64,000 nt of DNA from Metarhizium brunneum (GCF_013426205.1 NC_089422.1:2728001-2792000); one strand, 5' to 3'. Positions 31,716 to 44,382 are shown, counted from the stretch's first letter. Notes: generated by a model not told the origin, from the letters alone. Numbers and translations: made by a program.

Positions 31716-34700
31716 GGCTCGTGGGTTCGCCAAGGTGAGCTTGGTGATGGGTGATTGATCTGACGGGTTCTTGTCCCTGGTCAACCCGGTCTAGTCGTCC
31801 AGCCGGCCGTCTGCAATGCGGTTGATGGGACAAGGGCAAATCCAAATCGGTCTGTTCGTGTTGTGCCCCTCAACAACGGAGCGTTTCAAGATGGAGTTGC
31901 TTAGCCTAGCAGAGGCCACCGAGGATAATTGATAGTCGAGCATGAAAATGCAGGCAGCGTCGATGGAGAGTCTGGTGGTCCAAGTAGTGGCAAGTGGCTA
32001 GGATCCAAGGGCAAGGCTCCATACGTTTCGCCGGTTCGAGTCGTACCGGGGATTACAGGAGTGCAAACAAGTGCGTGCGGGCTTGAGAAGTTCGACTTGC
32101 AAGTAGCGCTGGCCTTTCTCGGCGAAGAAGCTCTGGTGCGACAGGATCGAACAGTCTAGCTAGTGCTCCAGTCCTTTGCAAAATGCGAATCAGCACTGGC
32201 GGGGAAGAAGGAGTTGGAGTTGGACGGCACTCGGTGTGGTGTTGGTGTTGGTGTTGGTGTTGGTGTTTGTGTTTGTGTTGGTGGTGTTGGTGGTGTTGTT
32301 GATGTTGTTGATGTTGTTGTAGTTGTAACAAGAAAGAAAGCAAGGAGGAAGCAAGGAAGGGAAGCTGGGCGAGGAGGGCAGGCAAAGCAGACTCGAGGCC
32401 ATGGAAATGGCGGCAGGACGGGAGCAAGACCAGCAGCAGCAGGAGGAGGAGCAAAGCACTCGAGGACGGCCACCGATGCAGAGGTGTCGCTCAAGATTCG
32501 ACAATAATAAGTTGACGGCGGCATGGCTTGGCTCTTGGCCAGTAGACGGCCGAGTTCCCCGTACAATACGAATAGTCGACCAGTTGACATCTAGAGGTAC
32601 TGAGTACGGGAAGAGCGTTGCGAACCAGACATGCTTGCTAGGAACTTGGAACACAGACATGGAGAGGGTGGCGCACAGCTACCTACCTAGGTACTTGACC
32701 AATACTCGGGCTAACGTTTTTACCACACCAAGTGCCCTGGTACCGCATTGTATTGGATCAGAGCCTGCGGGTGATGGGCCGCAAACATTCAACGGTGGAA
32801 AGACAAGGGGGCGTGAGTTAGTGGCAGCCAGGGGGTTCGATAGAGTGCGTGAGTGGGCGAAGTGGGCGAAGTGGGTGTGCAATACGGAGCACCTATGTTA
32901 CTAGCGTGCTTGCAATTGTCAACTGGGCGTGCTCGGCCAGTCAACGGCCTGGTGGCAGGTGTGTGTGTGCGCACTGGAGCATGTGGCCATGACCCTTGGA
33001 CGAGACCTGCTTACGGCTCAGACATGCCTGTACCGGTTGAAACCCTACTCACTCGAAACGGAGGCGCAAAAGGACAGCTGCCAAAGGGCAAAGGGTCAAC
33101 GTTTGAACTGGGTCTGGTGCAATTGTGCTTGAAGAATCTTGGAAAACTTGGCATCTTTGGACTCTGGGGTACTGTCTGGCCCACCAGAAAGTACCTAGGT
33201 ACCTTTATAGGTGGTAGGTGGGCGCAAGATTGACAGGTTCCGCTTGAACATGGAATTTTACACGCAGAAAACCTGGCAACACAGGTCCCCTCCCAGGACC
33301 CGATGTCAGGAAGGCACGACACGACCGAACCACGTGTGCCATGGCCGGCTTTGGCCAGACAGGGAGCAATTGTCATCTATCACATTTTTCTGCGGCGGTC
33401 GATGGCATGGACACTCACATCTACCTCGACCTCGACTATCAACATCAAAACGCAAGTCACTCAATCCCTTGCCTTGCGAAAAAGTGCTCACTGTTCATAA
33501 CAGAAAAGTGCAGTGCCGTGCCGTGCGTGTCCCTCCGCTTTGCCGTGCCGGCTACTACTAGTACTACATCGATCTCTCCCCAGATCTGGCATCAAGCCCT
33601 TCTCTCTTGTCTCCATGTCAAGGTCCACCCTACCGTGGTGCTTGCTGCTTGCTTACTTGTTTGACGTCAAACCGGTCCACGGAGTGGCTACCTAGTACGT
33701 ACTCCATACCTCTCAAATTTACTGTACCGAGTACAGTTGCCACACCTCGAGCCAGCTGCCGAATTTGGGGAGGCAGAGACAATTCCCACCCTCACGGGAA
33801 CCTGGCCGCCCAGGACATCCAGCCATGATACGATTTTAATATGTGGAGAGACACCAACCAAGGCTATGTAGGGCTCTGGCCGCCAGATGTCTTACTTGAG
33901 AACTGAACCCTCGCCGGCGTCTCGAGACAAACGAAGCCGAGCAGAACATGAAGTACGGAGTTATCCCGTATGGAGTACCAGGTGTTCATGGGTTGATAAC
34001 AGCACATTGGCACATTGGCAAAACTGCTGAGTAACCAAGGTGCTCTGCATCCTCGCATGGTACTCTGTATACTCGGTCAACTTGCCCCAAGTTCATGCAA
34101 GGGAAGAATGTGGTCGAAGGCACTGGCGAAAAGCAGGCTCCCTTCATCCGCCTCGATTGCTTCAACAAGAACGGGTTGGTGCTGCACCTACCATCAGCAT
34201 CAATATCAACATGTTGGTGATGCTAGGAGCACAAATTATATCGAAGGAGGACCGAACATCAACGCGCTAGGTAACTTCAGACGGTATCGGAGCGACGAAG
34301 CTGCTGGGCAAGTCCTCCGAGACTCCAGTTGCTCATTCTCAGGAACCTTCAAGGCTTGATTACCCGGCCGAATGCCCGTGGCTTGGTGCTCCTCCTCAGA
34401 CGCCATATGCCGCACTTTGCGAGCTATTAGACCCGGCTGTTGGTGGGCTGGCCAGACAGCAGCGCATAAAAGCCCTGCTAATCCCGAGCAAACCAGTATT
34501 GAGGAGGCGGCGGTGTTGATCACCCACCAATGGTACAATATCCGGGAGATCAACGCATATACTTCTGCACCATGGAGTAGCTCTTGCCGGTAAGAGCTAG
34601 GTCCCCAGCCATGTTGGTGCTGAATGGCTGTGGCCATCCGCCGTCCGCCATCCGCCATCCACGGAGACAGCCGGTCTGGCGATATGTCTCACCCGTTTGG

Positions 34701-35956
34701 CCCGTGAGCGAAGTGACTTTGAGTAGAAGAGCCGAGTCAATACTTCTCAACGGACACTGTGAGCACCGGCAATACGTTCCGAGCGCCTTATAAGATGTGG
34801 TCTTGGAACAACGGTATCTTCTCCCTACTCAGTGCAGCAAAACGCCAAACCAGTCGTCGCCCAACACGAAGTTGGACAACTACGGGAGTCGGAAGTAAAA
34901 TCATAAACACACACATGCGCACTCGCACATTGTTTTGGCAGGGCCTTTTTCTGGCAATTAAGCTCTGCACCAGCAGTGACACGACGACTTCGCACAAAGC
35001 AGCCTGCAAGCCCAGCCTGGCTTTCGTGGATATACGGGGTACATATGTCTGTTCTCCCGCGACTCCCTCCTTGCACGCACAAGGACAAGCATTCCACCAA
35101 AAGCGGAAATGCAATGCCACTCACCAGGTTTCGGGCTGTCATGCAAGGCCTCAGCTTATCCTCCAACAGCTCCATTTCAAAGACGCACCTGTAATTACCT
35201 TCACTGCTTGATCCGCCCGCATACCTAGGCACACGGTTAGATAGTACATGCATTGGGTGTCTGCACAAACAGGGGCTCAAGACTCGATACGCAGCGCCAT
35301 GTGGTTGTGGTTGTGCTGGCGGCTTGCCCCGTACCATGTCTGCTGGTCCTACAATCTGATTCCCATGTTGACTACGGAGTCCGGAGGATCCTGTATTGAC
35401 GAAGTAAGATAGATAGATATTCAAGCATGGTCCTTATTGCGGCCAGCCGGCCCGCAGTCGAATCCACTCTTTCTCAACATCGTCAATAGTGTCCCCGACC
35501 TGTCCAAGGTTCTCGTTGGCGCCGGCTCCTCCTCTCTGCCTCCCCGTCCCTGGCATGTTCCTCCGGGCCCAACCAACAGGCGCCATGATTCAGCCAGCGG
35601 CTATTTGACAGATGGGCAAATTTTGTGCTTCTGCAAATTTAGCATCGAGAAACAGAAACACGAACACACTGAGGTCAGAGCGTGCTGTTAGTTAAGCTAT
35701 TCCTTTATTATCGCACGGTTCGGCCTTCCATCTCCATGATGCCTTCCTCTGAATGCTCGCCAATGCGGCAACTACAATACAGTTTGCACCAGCGACGTGA
35801 GCATTGGTTTTCAATGCCCATGCCGCTCGAGAGAATTGCAAGATGACCCTTCTGCTCCACGCCACATTGTGCACCATGGCCGAGGCATGTTACTGTTTGA
35901 GTAGAGGCCGTTTTAACAAGGACAAAGGCGGCCACATGTCATATACCCAACCGGCG
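31716..35956. other. 4.2-kb gene-poor segment
   Basis: Only short, unsupported ORFs on both strands (maximum about 200 codons). It contains a GTT/GTG minisatellite at 32,233-32,330 and palindromic CCTAGG-type elements at about 32,681-32,695 and 33,191-33,202. No transposase, reverse transcriptase, tRNA or rRNA sequence was recognised. Confidence 0.45.
32233..32330. repeat. GTT/GGTGTT-type minisatellite
   Basis: Imperfect tandem hexamers (TTGGTG, TTTGTG) grade into trinucleotide-like GTTGAT/GTTGTT units. On the minus strand this reads as artificial His/Gln/Asn/Thr repeats in three frames. Confidence 0.9.
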
Positions 35957-36199
35957 TCAATATTGAAACTTCTTAGGCAGCTCAGCCTGAAGCAGCGAAC
36001 CCCCTAATTCCCATCTAGCTTTCTGAGCTGCTGGTAGGGTGTTTTTCTGTTTGTATGTGTCGTAGGCAGAGACACATATCTGGTGAGACAACGTTGTCTC
36101 CAGGTCGTACAAGGCCGTCCACCGAGTATACTCGTCTCTGGCCACTAAAAACCCACGACGGACCATCATGTGCCGGCACAAAATGCGATACGGAATCAT
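35957..36199 (-). CDS. Possible small conserved fungal protein, 80 aa
   Basis: A single ATG-initiated frame with a stop codon just upstream. It encodes an 80-residue basic, helical protein: LCRHMMVRRGFLVARDEYTR, then WTALYDLETTLSHQICVSAY, DTYKQKNTLPAAQKARWELG and a C-terminal LPKKFQY. Regular spacing of Trp, Leu and Tyr, and low internal bias, make it look like a real protein. The pattern WxxLYDLE...AYD...LPxAQ resembles short uncharacterised proteins I associate with filamentous fungi, but this is recollection only and I assign no function. It lies alone in a gene-poor stretch. It could also be the last exon of a longer gene. Confidence 0.45.
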   Translation of the reverse strand: MIPYRILCRHMMVRRGFLVARDEYTRWTALYDLETTLSHQICVSAYDTYKQKNTLPAAQKARWELGGSLLQAELPKKFQY

Positions 36200-39100
36200 G
36201 CATTATGCGACAGGTCATAGTGCTCAGAATATTCCTGTAGGACTAACATCTGAAGATAGCCTGCCTTATTCAAACGCCGAACTAAATAGCTCCAGGCCGC
36301 GGTCTTGAGGCGCTTCCTACAAACACTCCAGGTACTGCATATACTGGCAACCTAAACTCACAGGACGGGGCGGCTTATTCTGCGTATATACGGACGCGCC
36401 TTCGGTTTTTCATGTAACGCCTGAGCGGATGGCGATGCCTAGCTTCCTGTGGCTCAGTGGCACGAACACCAGAGTCTCCTCTTCGAGACTGGCTCGACAG
36501 TTTGCAAAGCCAACATTCTTGGCCGAACTATTTTGGGCGAGTAAGAGCTGAAACTTGCGATGCTCATGCAGCCCAGCCGGCTATCGCCCAAATTTGTCTG
36601 ACAAATATTTATAAGACAGACGCAGATCGACTGGGCCAAAGCCTGGTCTCGGAGCTATTGTTAGTACCTACCTAAGTAGAAAGCCATGGGTGACTGCGAT
36701 TCAAGACGCTCACGCAATCATGCTATCGAAGATCGTTAAGCCATCAAGTAAGTCTCTTTGGGAGTCGACAAGGCCATAGATTCGAGAGACGGACCTTTTA
36801 TAACTCCCCTTCACTTGCACTCACGAGAAATCCATGTGAAGACTCAGGAATACGATACTCCTTCCGGTATTTCCCAGGCACTTCCAAAAATACGAATCGT
36901 CTTTGCCATTTGGAATCACAATATAAAACCCAAGTGCAACATTACTGCCGAGGATCACGGATATGTTACATACATACAAGTAAGGGTCAGCCGACGGTCC
37001 TCAATAACGTCTCCTCCGTTCAAACCTTTGGCGCCGAGTTGCATTCAACATTTATGACTACGACACCTCCGCGGTGCGGTGCTTACGGTTCTGTTTTTGC
37101 CACAGAAAAATACACACACCAAACACAAGCAAACGTGAAACTACGGAGTACCTAGGTAGGCAAGGGCTTAGTCTCACCAGAACATGCTGCATGAGTGAGA
37201 CGGGATATGCCCGTTGGGGTCCAATAGCTGCATGCCACAGGTGACCCAAGTACATTTACTCCCTATTGGAGAGAATACCGGCTCACCATGACCAGAGCAA
37301 AGCATACGGACTGTCGTCTCGCACATTACTTTCGGGGCCACGCAAGAGGATAGACACGCAGCGGCTACGATCAACAAACCTGCTGCATGTGTGACCAACC
37401 GTAGAAGGCTGCATAATATTGGCCCGTTCGTCTAGGCATGCGGATTTATGTTGCAGGTAAAACAAGGCACACTGTTTCTGCCAGCTAAGACACCAGTACG
37501 TACGTATTTTGGATAAGTTTCTTCTGTATGGGCTTGCAGCACTGATGACTGAGGTACTTGTCTTGATAAAGCACGATAATATAACCATCTAAATTGATAT
37601 GGCTGTAGTCAGGCCTGTCGGACATGCTGCTGCAAGACTGGCACGCACTCGCGTCGTCGCCCCCTCAGCTAGCTACACACTCGACGGCGTGTGCCAAAGC
37701 ACGTGTTTATTTCGCCGTCGTCAAATATCCGCCGGTATACGGAGTAGAACAGTAGAGAATAGCGTATGCCGCGTGGTGTCTCGTGGCTACATTGCCATGG
37801 CGATTCACCATGAGCCGCTTCCTACAAGACGGTCATTTTTGAGTCCGGGATACAGGTTTACTAAATCGGTGGTTACAAAGTTGACCGGATTGTTTTGGGG
37901 CAAATGATGCATCAAAGCCACAATATGTGGTAAATTATCTACACCTTCCACATCTAGGAACAGACTCGAAACAATTCACTAAAATACAACACGAAGCCTG
38001 TGTAGAATAGCCGGATTAATTCATTCACCAAAGACTACGACTACTGTACATTCCATGATTCCTCAACTCCGAGCTAAACCTCCTGACCACCAAATCAAGA
38101 CTATTTTGGCAAAGTTAAACGACTTGCCGTTCCCTTTCATCCCGCAATGCACCAAATTATGAGCAAATAGCCAGAGAATTTGGCTATAAGACGAAGCAGC
38201 AGCACAACACAAAGTCCATGGCCAAGTTGGACGCTTTAGCACCTTTTTTTCTGCGAAATCCAATGTAATGGGAATGCACAAGATAGTGGAAAGAGCAAAT
38301 GATCAAAAGCAGGCCAGGGGGGGGTTTATCCAAGTCTCACAAGCACTCATCAGCTTCTGCCACGCTGATACCGTGTGCCTTGGATTTATAAACGACATTC
38401 GCAGGCACCCTGGCTGATCGCACGGGGTATAAGTCATCAGGCGGTTGTAGAATGCAAACTTGGGGGGAAAAAATTCTTCTCTCATGGACATCTTGCCTCC
38501 ATATGGTGGGATTTGATCCATACACCGTGGTTGATATCTTGTCAAGATTCATGTCAGAGCCCGTCGGGTCAAGGGGGGCCCGCTCAGCACAGATAATCGG
38601 GATCCATACGACTGGCTTGTAATCTGGTTCCGAAGTCACATTCCGTCAAATGCCAGATCGAGATGGTACCAGTTGACGGATACAAGGCTCATCGTATGCC
38701 CTATCCCGGATTTCCGGTCAAGGTCTGCTCCATCTCATAGTGATACATCAGTAATATATCAGTTCAGTCGCTCAGCCAGTACAAATGCATCTGTGTAGGA
38801 GTGGCCACTTGCACAAATAAGGTCTAGGGGCTGAAAGCAGACGTGTCACCATGGCTTGTTTGATCCGTTTGGTTTCCGTAAACTGTCTTCCGCAGCAATG
38901 GTAGAGAAAGACGGCAAGGAGGCATGACGAAACAAAGTGAGACACGACTATTAGTTGAGGTTGATTTTCCCCACCATTCCCTGATGGCATGTTGGATGTT
39001 CTTTGTGAAAGGAAGAGGCACAACCAAGGGCAACGTTAAGAAATCATATGTTCATCAAATGCAGAAACGAGTTCGCGGCCAGGGGAAGGGTATCCTGGGT

Positions 39101-39342
39101 AGCAGTGTGTAAAGGGGGGTTGTAAGTGGCAACGTCAGATCAAGATAGGCTGTACATGCGTTCAAGCCATTAGAGTTCATGTAGCGTCAAGCGCGCGTCC
39201 AGGAATTAAGTTGATGTCAAATCAGGTCAAGGCACCTCAGAAAGTCCTCAGTCTGCGGTTGTGGCCACAGCCCAAGCTCGATCAAGTTCACCAAGTCTAG
39301 ACGCGCAGGAGTCGGCATAATAGAATGGAGGGGTATCATCAC
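36200..39342. other. 3.1-kb gene-poor segment
   Basis: No supported gene. It includes TACTCCGTA-class nonamers at 37142-37150 (fused to CCTAGGTAGG) and 37738-37746. Composition is more AT-rich than the neighbouring genes. Confidence 0.45.
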
Positions 39343-41175
39343 TTAAGAGCCAGGGGCAGGGGCACCGGCTGGGGACCCGTCGCCATTCTGCTGTTGCTGT
39401 TGGTACATCAGGGACTGGTACCATAGGGCAACATAATTCTGGTATCCGCCATCTGTAATGACCATGTCAGATCTCGTCTAGAATAGGTCGAAAGAGGGAG
39501 CTGCTACTTACACTGGGCGTAAGGGTCCGAGGCGTCTTGGGAAGAAGCTGGTGGTGGGTTAGTAGAAGATGTATCAGGGCCTTGTGAATATGACGGCCGG
39601 TCGACATCTTGGTGTCCACGGCCACGTGGAGGACCACCGCTTCCACTCTTCTGTCTCTACAAGTATACATTAGCCCAACGTTGTCAAGAATGAAACTACA
39701 GAGTGAGGCTGTAGAGGTGTTTCACATACCACAGCATCAACCTTCTCATCAATGGCCAGTTTGGCACGGGCGATGCTATCTCGAGTGCCAATAAGGGCAA
39801 TTTCTCTCTGAGTCTCGCCCGGACCAGAGGACTGGGCGACGTTGATCTTGCAACCAGTCGTATTTTGCATGTCACGGATGGTCTCTCCCCCTTTTCCTAT
39901 GATCATGCCAACAGCATCGGACGGAACATAAACAGAGTCGTTAATCTTGTCCGGCCCAGCACTGCCAGTGGCATCCCTGGGAGGAGGCTCGGACCGAGGG
40001 ACAACTACAGCAGTGGCCTTCTTCGCGGCTGGGCCATCGCCTCTGGTGTCGCTGTCGACGATTTCCAAGATGAAATCTTTAGCACGAGCTGCAGCCTCCA
40101 CTGTGCCGATAAGATTCACCGGGCGCAATCCATTAACGCTCTTTGACTCCCCCACGATGTTGATATGGCAGCCAGACCTTTCTTGAAGATCGCGAATAGT
40201 CTCGCCTCCACGGCCAATGATTAGACCTACAGTCCGATCAGGGACCATGATTTGCATGTGGTCCTCACCATCTCGCAGCGCAGTAGCGCCGCCTTTGTTG
40301 GGATCACGATTCTTGTCCTGGGCGGGTCGGTTCAAGGCACCCATGCCACTGTCCTCGATGATTCGGTTGATGGCATCCTTGACTTCAGCGCGACGCGGTC
40401 GCGGACCCGAGATCCTGCACTGACGGAAAGGGCCGCCATCAGTGGCAGCAAGGAACTGTACACGGCAATTGGTATCTGCCTCAATGCGACGCAAGTTTTC
40501 ACCCTGGCGGCCAATGATCAAGCCGACAAGGCTGGATTCGATTTGAATCGTCTCTGAATTGTCATCTCCTCCGCGTAGTGGCGACCTGTCTCGCCCCCCA
40601 CCTCCACCTCCACGAGGCGAAAAGCGACTTCTCGAGGGAGGCGAGTAGGAGCGATCTCGCCCATACTCGCGGCCAGCTCCACCCCGACGGTCATCTCGGT
40701 ACTCGCCACGAGGGGATCGGGACCGCGAACGTCGGTAACTGCGGTCGTTGGGGCGCGAATCCGCGCCGTAGACGAGTGGTCGATCATAAGACGTGGCGCC
40801 ATTGTCGGCAGCGTATGCTCGTGCCTTGGAGACGATGGCATCAAAGTTCATAGTGCCCGAGGTAACTGGGCGGATGGCACTAAGATCAACGTTGCCACTG
40901 GATGCTGGGGCTGGGAGTCCATGACCAGATGCACCAAAAGCAGGGGCAGCTGTTGGGGGAGGAGCTTGATAGTGAGGAGGAGCTTGAGTGGATGAAGATG
41001 GAGGAGGGTACGACTGTCCGGGTGGACCAGGCGGTGTTTGCGATGAAGCTCCAGGGGGCGGGCGCTGAGCGGCTGGGGCGGACGTTAGAATGGCACATTG
41101 CGTGTTCAGGGTACTTTGCGAAATCTCACCTAATGCTGCAAGTATGCTCTGGATATCGGGATGCGAGTCTGCCAT
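39343..41175 (-). CDS. Three-KH-domain RNA/ssDNA-binding protein (FUBP/KSRP-like)
   Basis: Four exons on the minus strand: 41175-41130, 41072-39730, 39656-39512 and 39452-39343, giving 547 aa. A Pro/Gln-rich N-terminus is followed by an RS/RGG-rich region (SRSRSPRGEYRDDRRGG) and then three KH domains, each with the GxxG loop: LIIGRQGENLRRIE (about residue 200), LIIGRGGETIRDLQ (about 300) and MIIGKGGETIRDMQ (about 407). The C-terminus has RGG-like PPRGRGHQD and a short YGGYQNYVALWYQSLMYQQQ motif that resembles the Tyr-rich repeats of FUSE-binding proteins. It is likely a nuclear RNA-binding factor in splicing, mRNA stability or transcription. The first intron is 57 nt, in frame and stop-free, so an isoform with 19 extra residues is possible. 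Confidence 0.92.
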
Positions 41176-42705
41176 GGCGAATGACCCCGTGAGACGCTGT
41201 AGAGACGTGGGAATGGGACGGCGGCGGAAGACGGTGTTGGAGGTGAGAGAGAAGGAGCGACCTCCGGAGAAGGGAGAAGGGAGGAGGGTTGCCTTCGCGA
41301 AGGTTGTTGACGGCCAAAGGAAACGCTGTGGAAAATAACCGCGCCCGTATGAGCTTCGCTTTGTGATTCAAGTACGAGGACTGGCACGGGTGGTCGAAAA
41401 GAGCCGATGGAATAGCTGCTTGCGGTGGGCTCGAGGTTGGCAATGCCTCAAACGTCGGTAAATGGAGGGGGATCTCTGGAGCGAAGCCTCATGACCTTGG
41501 TCTCCTTCAGCGCGATGCATGTTGGCTAAATTTTCACCTGTTGCTACGGCCGGAAGAACTAGTGGCCGCCAGCACAAAGACGCCCGGGACAAGCACAGAC
41601 CCGTCAGAACAGCTGCCAGGTACGAAGTCCGAGTCCCGTGACGACACCGTCCAAGTGGTGCCAACGTGGCTGGATCGATCCGCCCATCTCTCTCCTCCTC
41701 TGCTTACGCGGAAATGGCAAAAAGAGTCGACACAAAAGAAGACCCCATACAACACAGGAGATTCATGGTAAATTTAGATGGCGTGTGGCTATTTGGCGTC
41801 GTCATGCACGACCCATCTCGTGTGTCAATTGAGGGGATGAAATCGGCTGGTCCGACTAACTACCTACCTAGGTAGGTACTCGAGTGCCCAGGTACATAGG
41901 TGGTTGATGAATAACGGCAGTCTGTTTTCCCGTTTCGATCCAGTTGACGGTGGTGTCAAGTTACTCGGTATGCTCGGTACCGAGAAGCTGGTAGGCAGTG
42001 TCCGGCATAAGAAAAACAGCTTATCCTTTCCCTCCATTCCGTAGTCATGATCAAACCCTTGGGGTATCAGAAGCTCTATGCCAGGCACACCAGCTATGGT
42101 ATGACTCGCATGAATGAGAGGAGACCTTGGGAGCGAGACAATGTGCCCACCACCACCAGCATCACACCATCCTATCGATACCGCGTGGCGCGTTCCTTGG
42201 TCTTGGTTCGTCTTGGTGGCGTGCGGCGTGAACAGGAAGGCTATGAGACGGTATGTAGCAGACATGACGCGGCCCAGCCAATAGACGGTGTAACAAGACT
42301 CTCGCAACCCCGAGTCACGACTACACGAGGGGAAGTTCGAGGTGACCAGAGCAAACGAAAAGTGCAAAGCCCAAACCCAATCCAAAAATAGGTGTGTGAG
42401 CAAAGTTCATTCAAGAAGCCTTGTGCTGCCCGCCAGGCACAAACGCCGAGTTATCCGGGTCATGTTCGTCGTGTCTACTCGCGGACTTGTCGTTAGATTC
42501 CGTGCCGCCGACGTGGGCATATTTAACCTGGGGTTTGCGTGACTACACGACCAAACTCGACGTTGCCAGCTACATATAGCTACTTGAACACCTTCAGCAC
42601 CAGCTCCTCATCTCGGCCTGAGGTCCTTGAATCCCCTGCTCGCTTTCCGTTTTCCACTGACTGACAGCCGCAAAACGACGCCATCAGACACCGAATTATA
42701 CGTCA
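41176..42705. other. Intergenic region with an 18-bp perfect palindrome
   Basis: 1.5 kb upstream of the KH gene start. Long frames on the minus strand at 41126-41443 are just the leader of that gene. A perfect palindrome TACCTACCTAGGTAGGTA lies at 41861-41878. No supported gene. Confidence 0.5.
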
Positions 42706-42909
42706 ATGTGTAGTCGAGTCCTGATCGAGTATCGGTGCAAGCACCAAGTATATCGAGGAAGCACAAAATGTTTTCGGGACCAATGCCCGGGGAGGAAAGA
42801 CGAGATTACCAACGACTCAGACGACTGCCCACAATGTGAAGGCCAAAAAGGCATTCGATCAGCTAGGTGGTGCCCGGTGGGCTGCTGCTGCCGGTGCACC
42901 GTCATGTGA
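42706..42909 (+). CDS. Small cysteine-rich protein, 67 aa
   Basis: A single exon starting MCSRVLIEYRCKHQVY. It contains 11 Cys, many in pairs that look metal-binding: CxxxH near residue 11, CFRDQCPG, DCPQC and a final CPVGCCCRC. The first part (Cys2 ... Tyr-x-Cys-x-His ... Cys ... Cys-Pro ... Cys-x-x-Cys) fits a type of short fungal Cys/His protein often seen as hypothetical. It has no signal peptide, so it is unlikely to be secreted. It could also be the first exon of a larger gene, since the last 12 residues are unusual (WCPVGCCCRCTVM). Function unknown. Confidence 0.45.
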   Translation: MCSRVLIEYRCKHQVYRGSTKCFRDQCPGRKDEITNDSDDCPQCEGQKGIRSARWCPVGCCCRCTVM

Positions 42910-44382
42910 GAGATATTGGGAACCGTCACATCTCTACGACGAACCGAAAGTCGAGGTCGTAGTATGCAAGGCTGACAGAGTAGCACCAGATTGTTGATGC
43001 TGAGTTGCCTGCGTGTCTGCCGTCTACATTGACAACTTCAACAAAGAGGGGGCGACGTTTTATGACCATGGCCACAGCCCAGCAGAGTGGATGAGCGATA
43101 TTTTGGAGCTGTTTGGCTAATTTGTATTTCCATTTGTATTTCATCTTGGCATGGAGTCTTATCAAAAGGTTCGGGCGGAAATTGAGCGTGGAATTCTGGA
43201 TTTCGCGATGCGCTTGGGAGAGAATAATACAGTATTTCATACCTTGACCCTAACCTGGACTCTGGCTTGCCACGGAGTGCACAAACAGAGTGCCGGTAGT
43301 AGAAACAGGGATGTATTCTGCTTTCCTGTTAGATCTGGCGGCGGCCACGGCTCGGTTGAGTGATCAAAGCTCCTTGAACCTCGGGCTGCGTTGTGCTCAC
43401 CGGCACGTTTCATCTCTCCGAATATTCTAGAATGGAAGCCGGCTGGATGTACTACTAGTAGTAGATGGCTCTCTTAACCGGGTTTTCGAGTCAGCCATGG
43501 GTGGATGGACAAGCCGAAGGGGAAATCAACGTCAGAAGAAGAGAGGCAGAGTGGGGATCTGGGGTCGGACAAGGACAAGGACGCCTTGGGCAAAACACGA
43601 CACGAGGCAAACGACAAGACACCTGGTTTTAGCATGGCGTTTGGTGCAAAGGCATGTCTGTCTAGTCGAGGCCCATCCGATGCGCTGAAGAGAGATGGAA
43701 GAGCGACGGTAGAGCCTGGTCGAGTCTGTGCGTAATATGTCTGGTAATGTTTTAGCCTAAAAGGTTGCTAAACTCTGCAACGACATCTGGACTTGGAGAC
43801 CACATGTGCAGACACCAGACCACGCCAGGCTGCTGTAGATTTATTAGCACTGAGCATGGAACCCTGCGGGGCCCCTGGAGCTGGGGCCGAAGCTGGAGCT
43901 GGAACTAGCACTTGACTTGTTTCCAGCTGGCTGTTTTAGGCCAAGGCTAGCACTCATCTGGTTGAACCGTCTGGTCCGGTGGAAGCCGCAGCCCACATGG
44001 GCACGGCGAGGCAGGGCAACATCAATTGATGTCAACTACCTAGGTACGTAGTACTCCGTCTGGTGGTATTATGCATACTTGACGTCTAAGACTGGGCAAG
44101 AGCAGAGCGCCATTCGATGCTGCTCCTGCTCCTCGAGACCGGCACTGGGCTGATTCCCCCTCCCCCTCGCGCCGCTCCATGCAGCCAGGACCCCGGATTG
44201 CCAGGCTGCATGTGGCAGGCGGCCAGCTTCCCCGATTCCCCATACCGAGTACGACCAGAACTCGTCGGCCGTCTGTCTGATCTGCTTGCGGCTCCATCTC
44301 TCTACATTTGCAACGACATCATACCGCCCTTTTTTGTTCATGCACTTCTTGCTGGCGGTTGCTGACAGTATACGCATGCGCC
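42910..44382. other. Intergenic region upstream of the WDR48 homologue
   Basis: 1.5 kb. A polar 76-codon plus-strand ORF at 43505-43735 is present but lacks support. A TACCTAGGTA palindrome with adjacent TACTCCGT lies at about 44,038-44,058. No RNA gene. Confidence 0.45.

Noticed and set aside
32025..32060. tRNA T-loop-like sequence GGTTCGAGTC
   Set aside because: No pairing T-stem, no matching acceptor stem and no A box upstream.
32053..32660. Minus-strand ORFs with long His/Gln/Asn/Thr runs
   Set aside because: They are translations of the GTT/GGTGTT minisatellite in all three frames.
43505..43735. 76-codon polar plus-strand ORF (MDKPKGKSTSEEERQSG...)
   Set aside because: Short, no family recognised, and a comparable frame is open in the other register.
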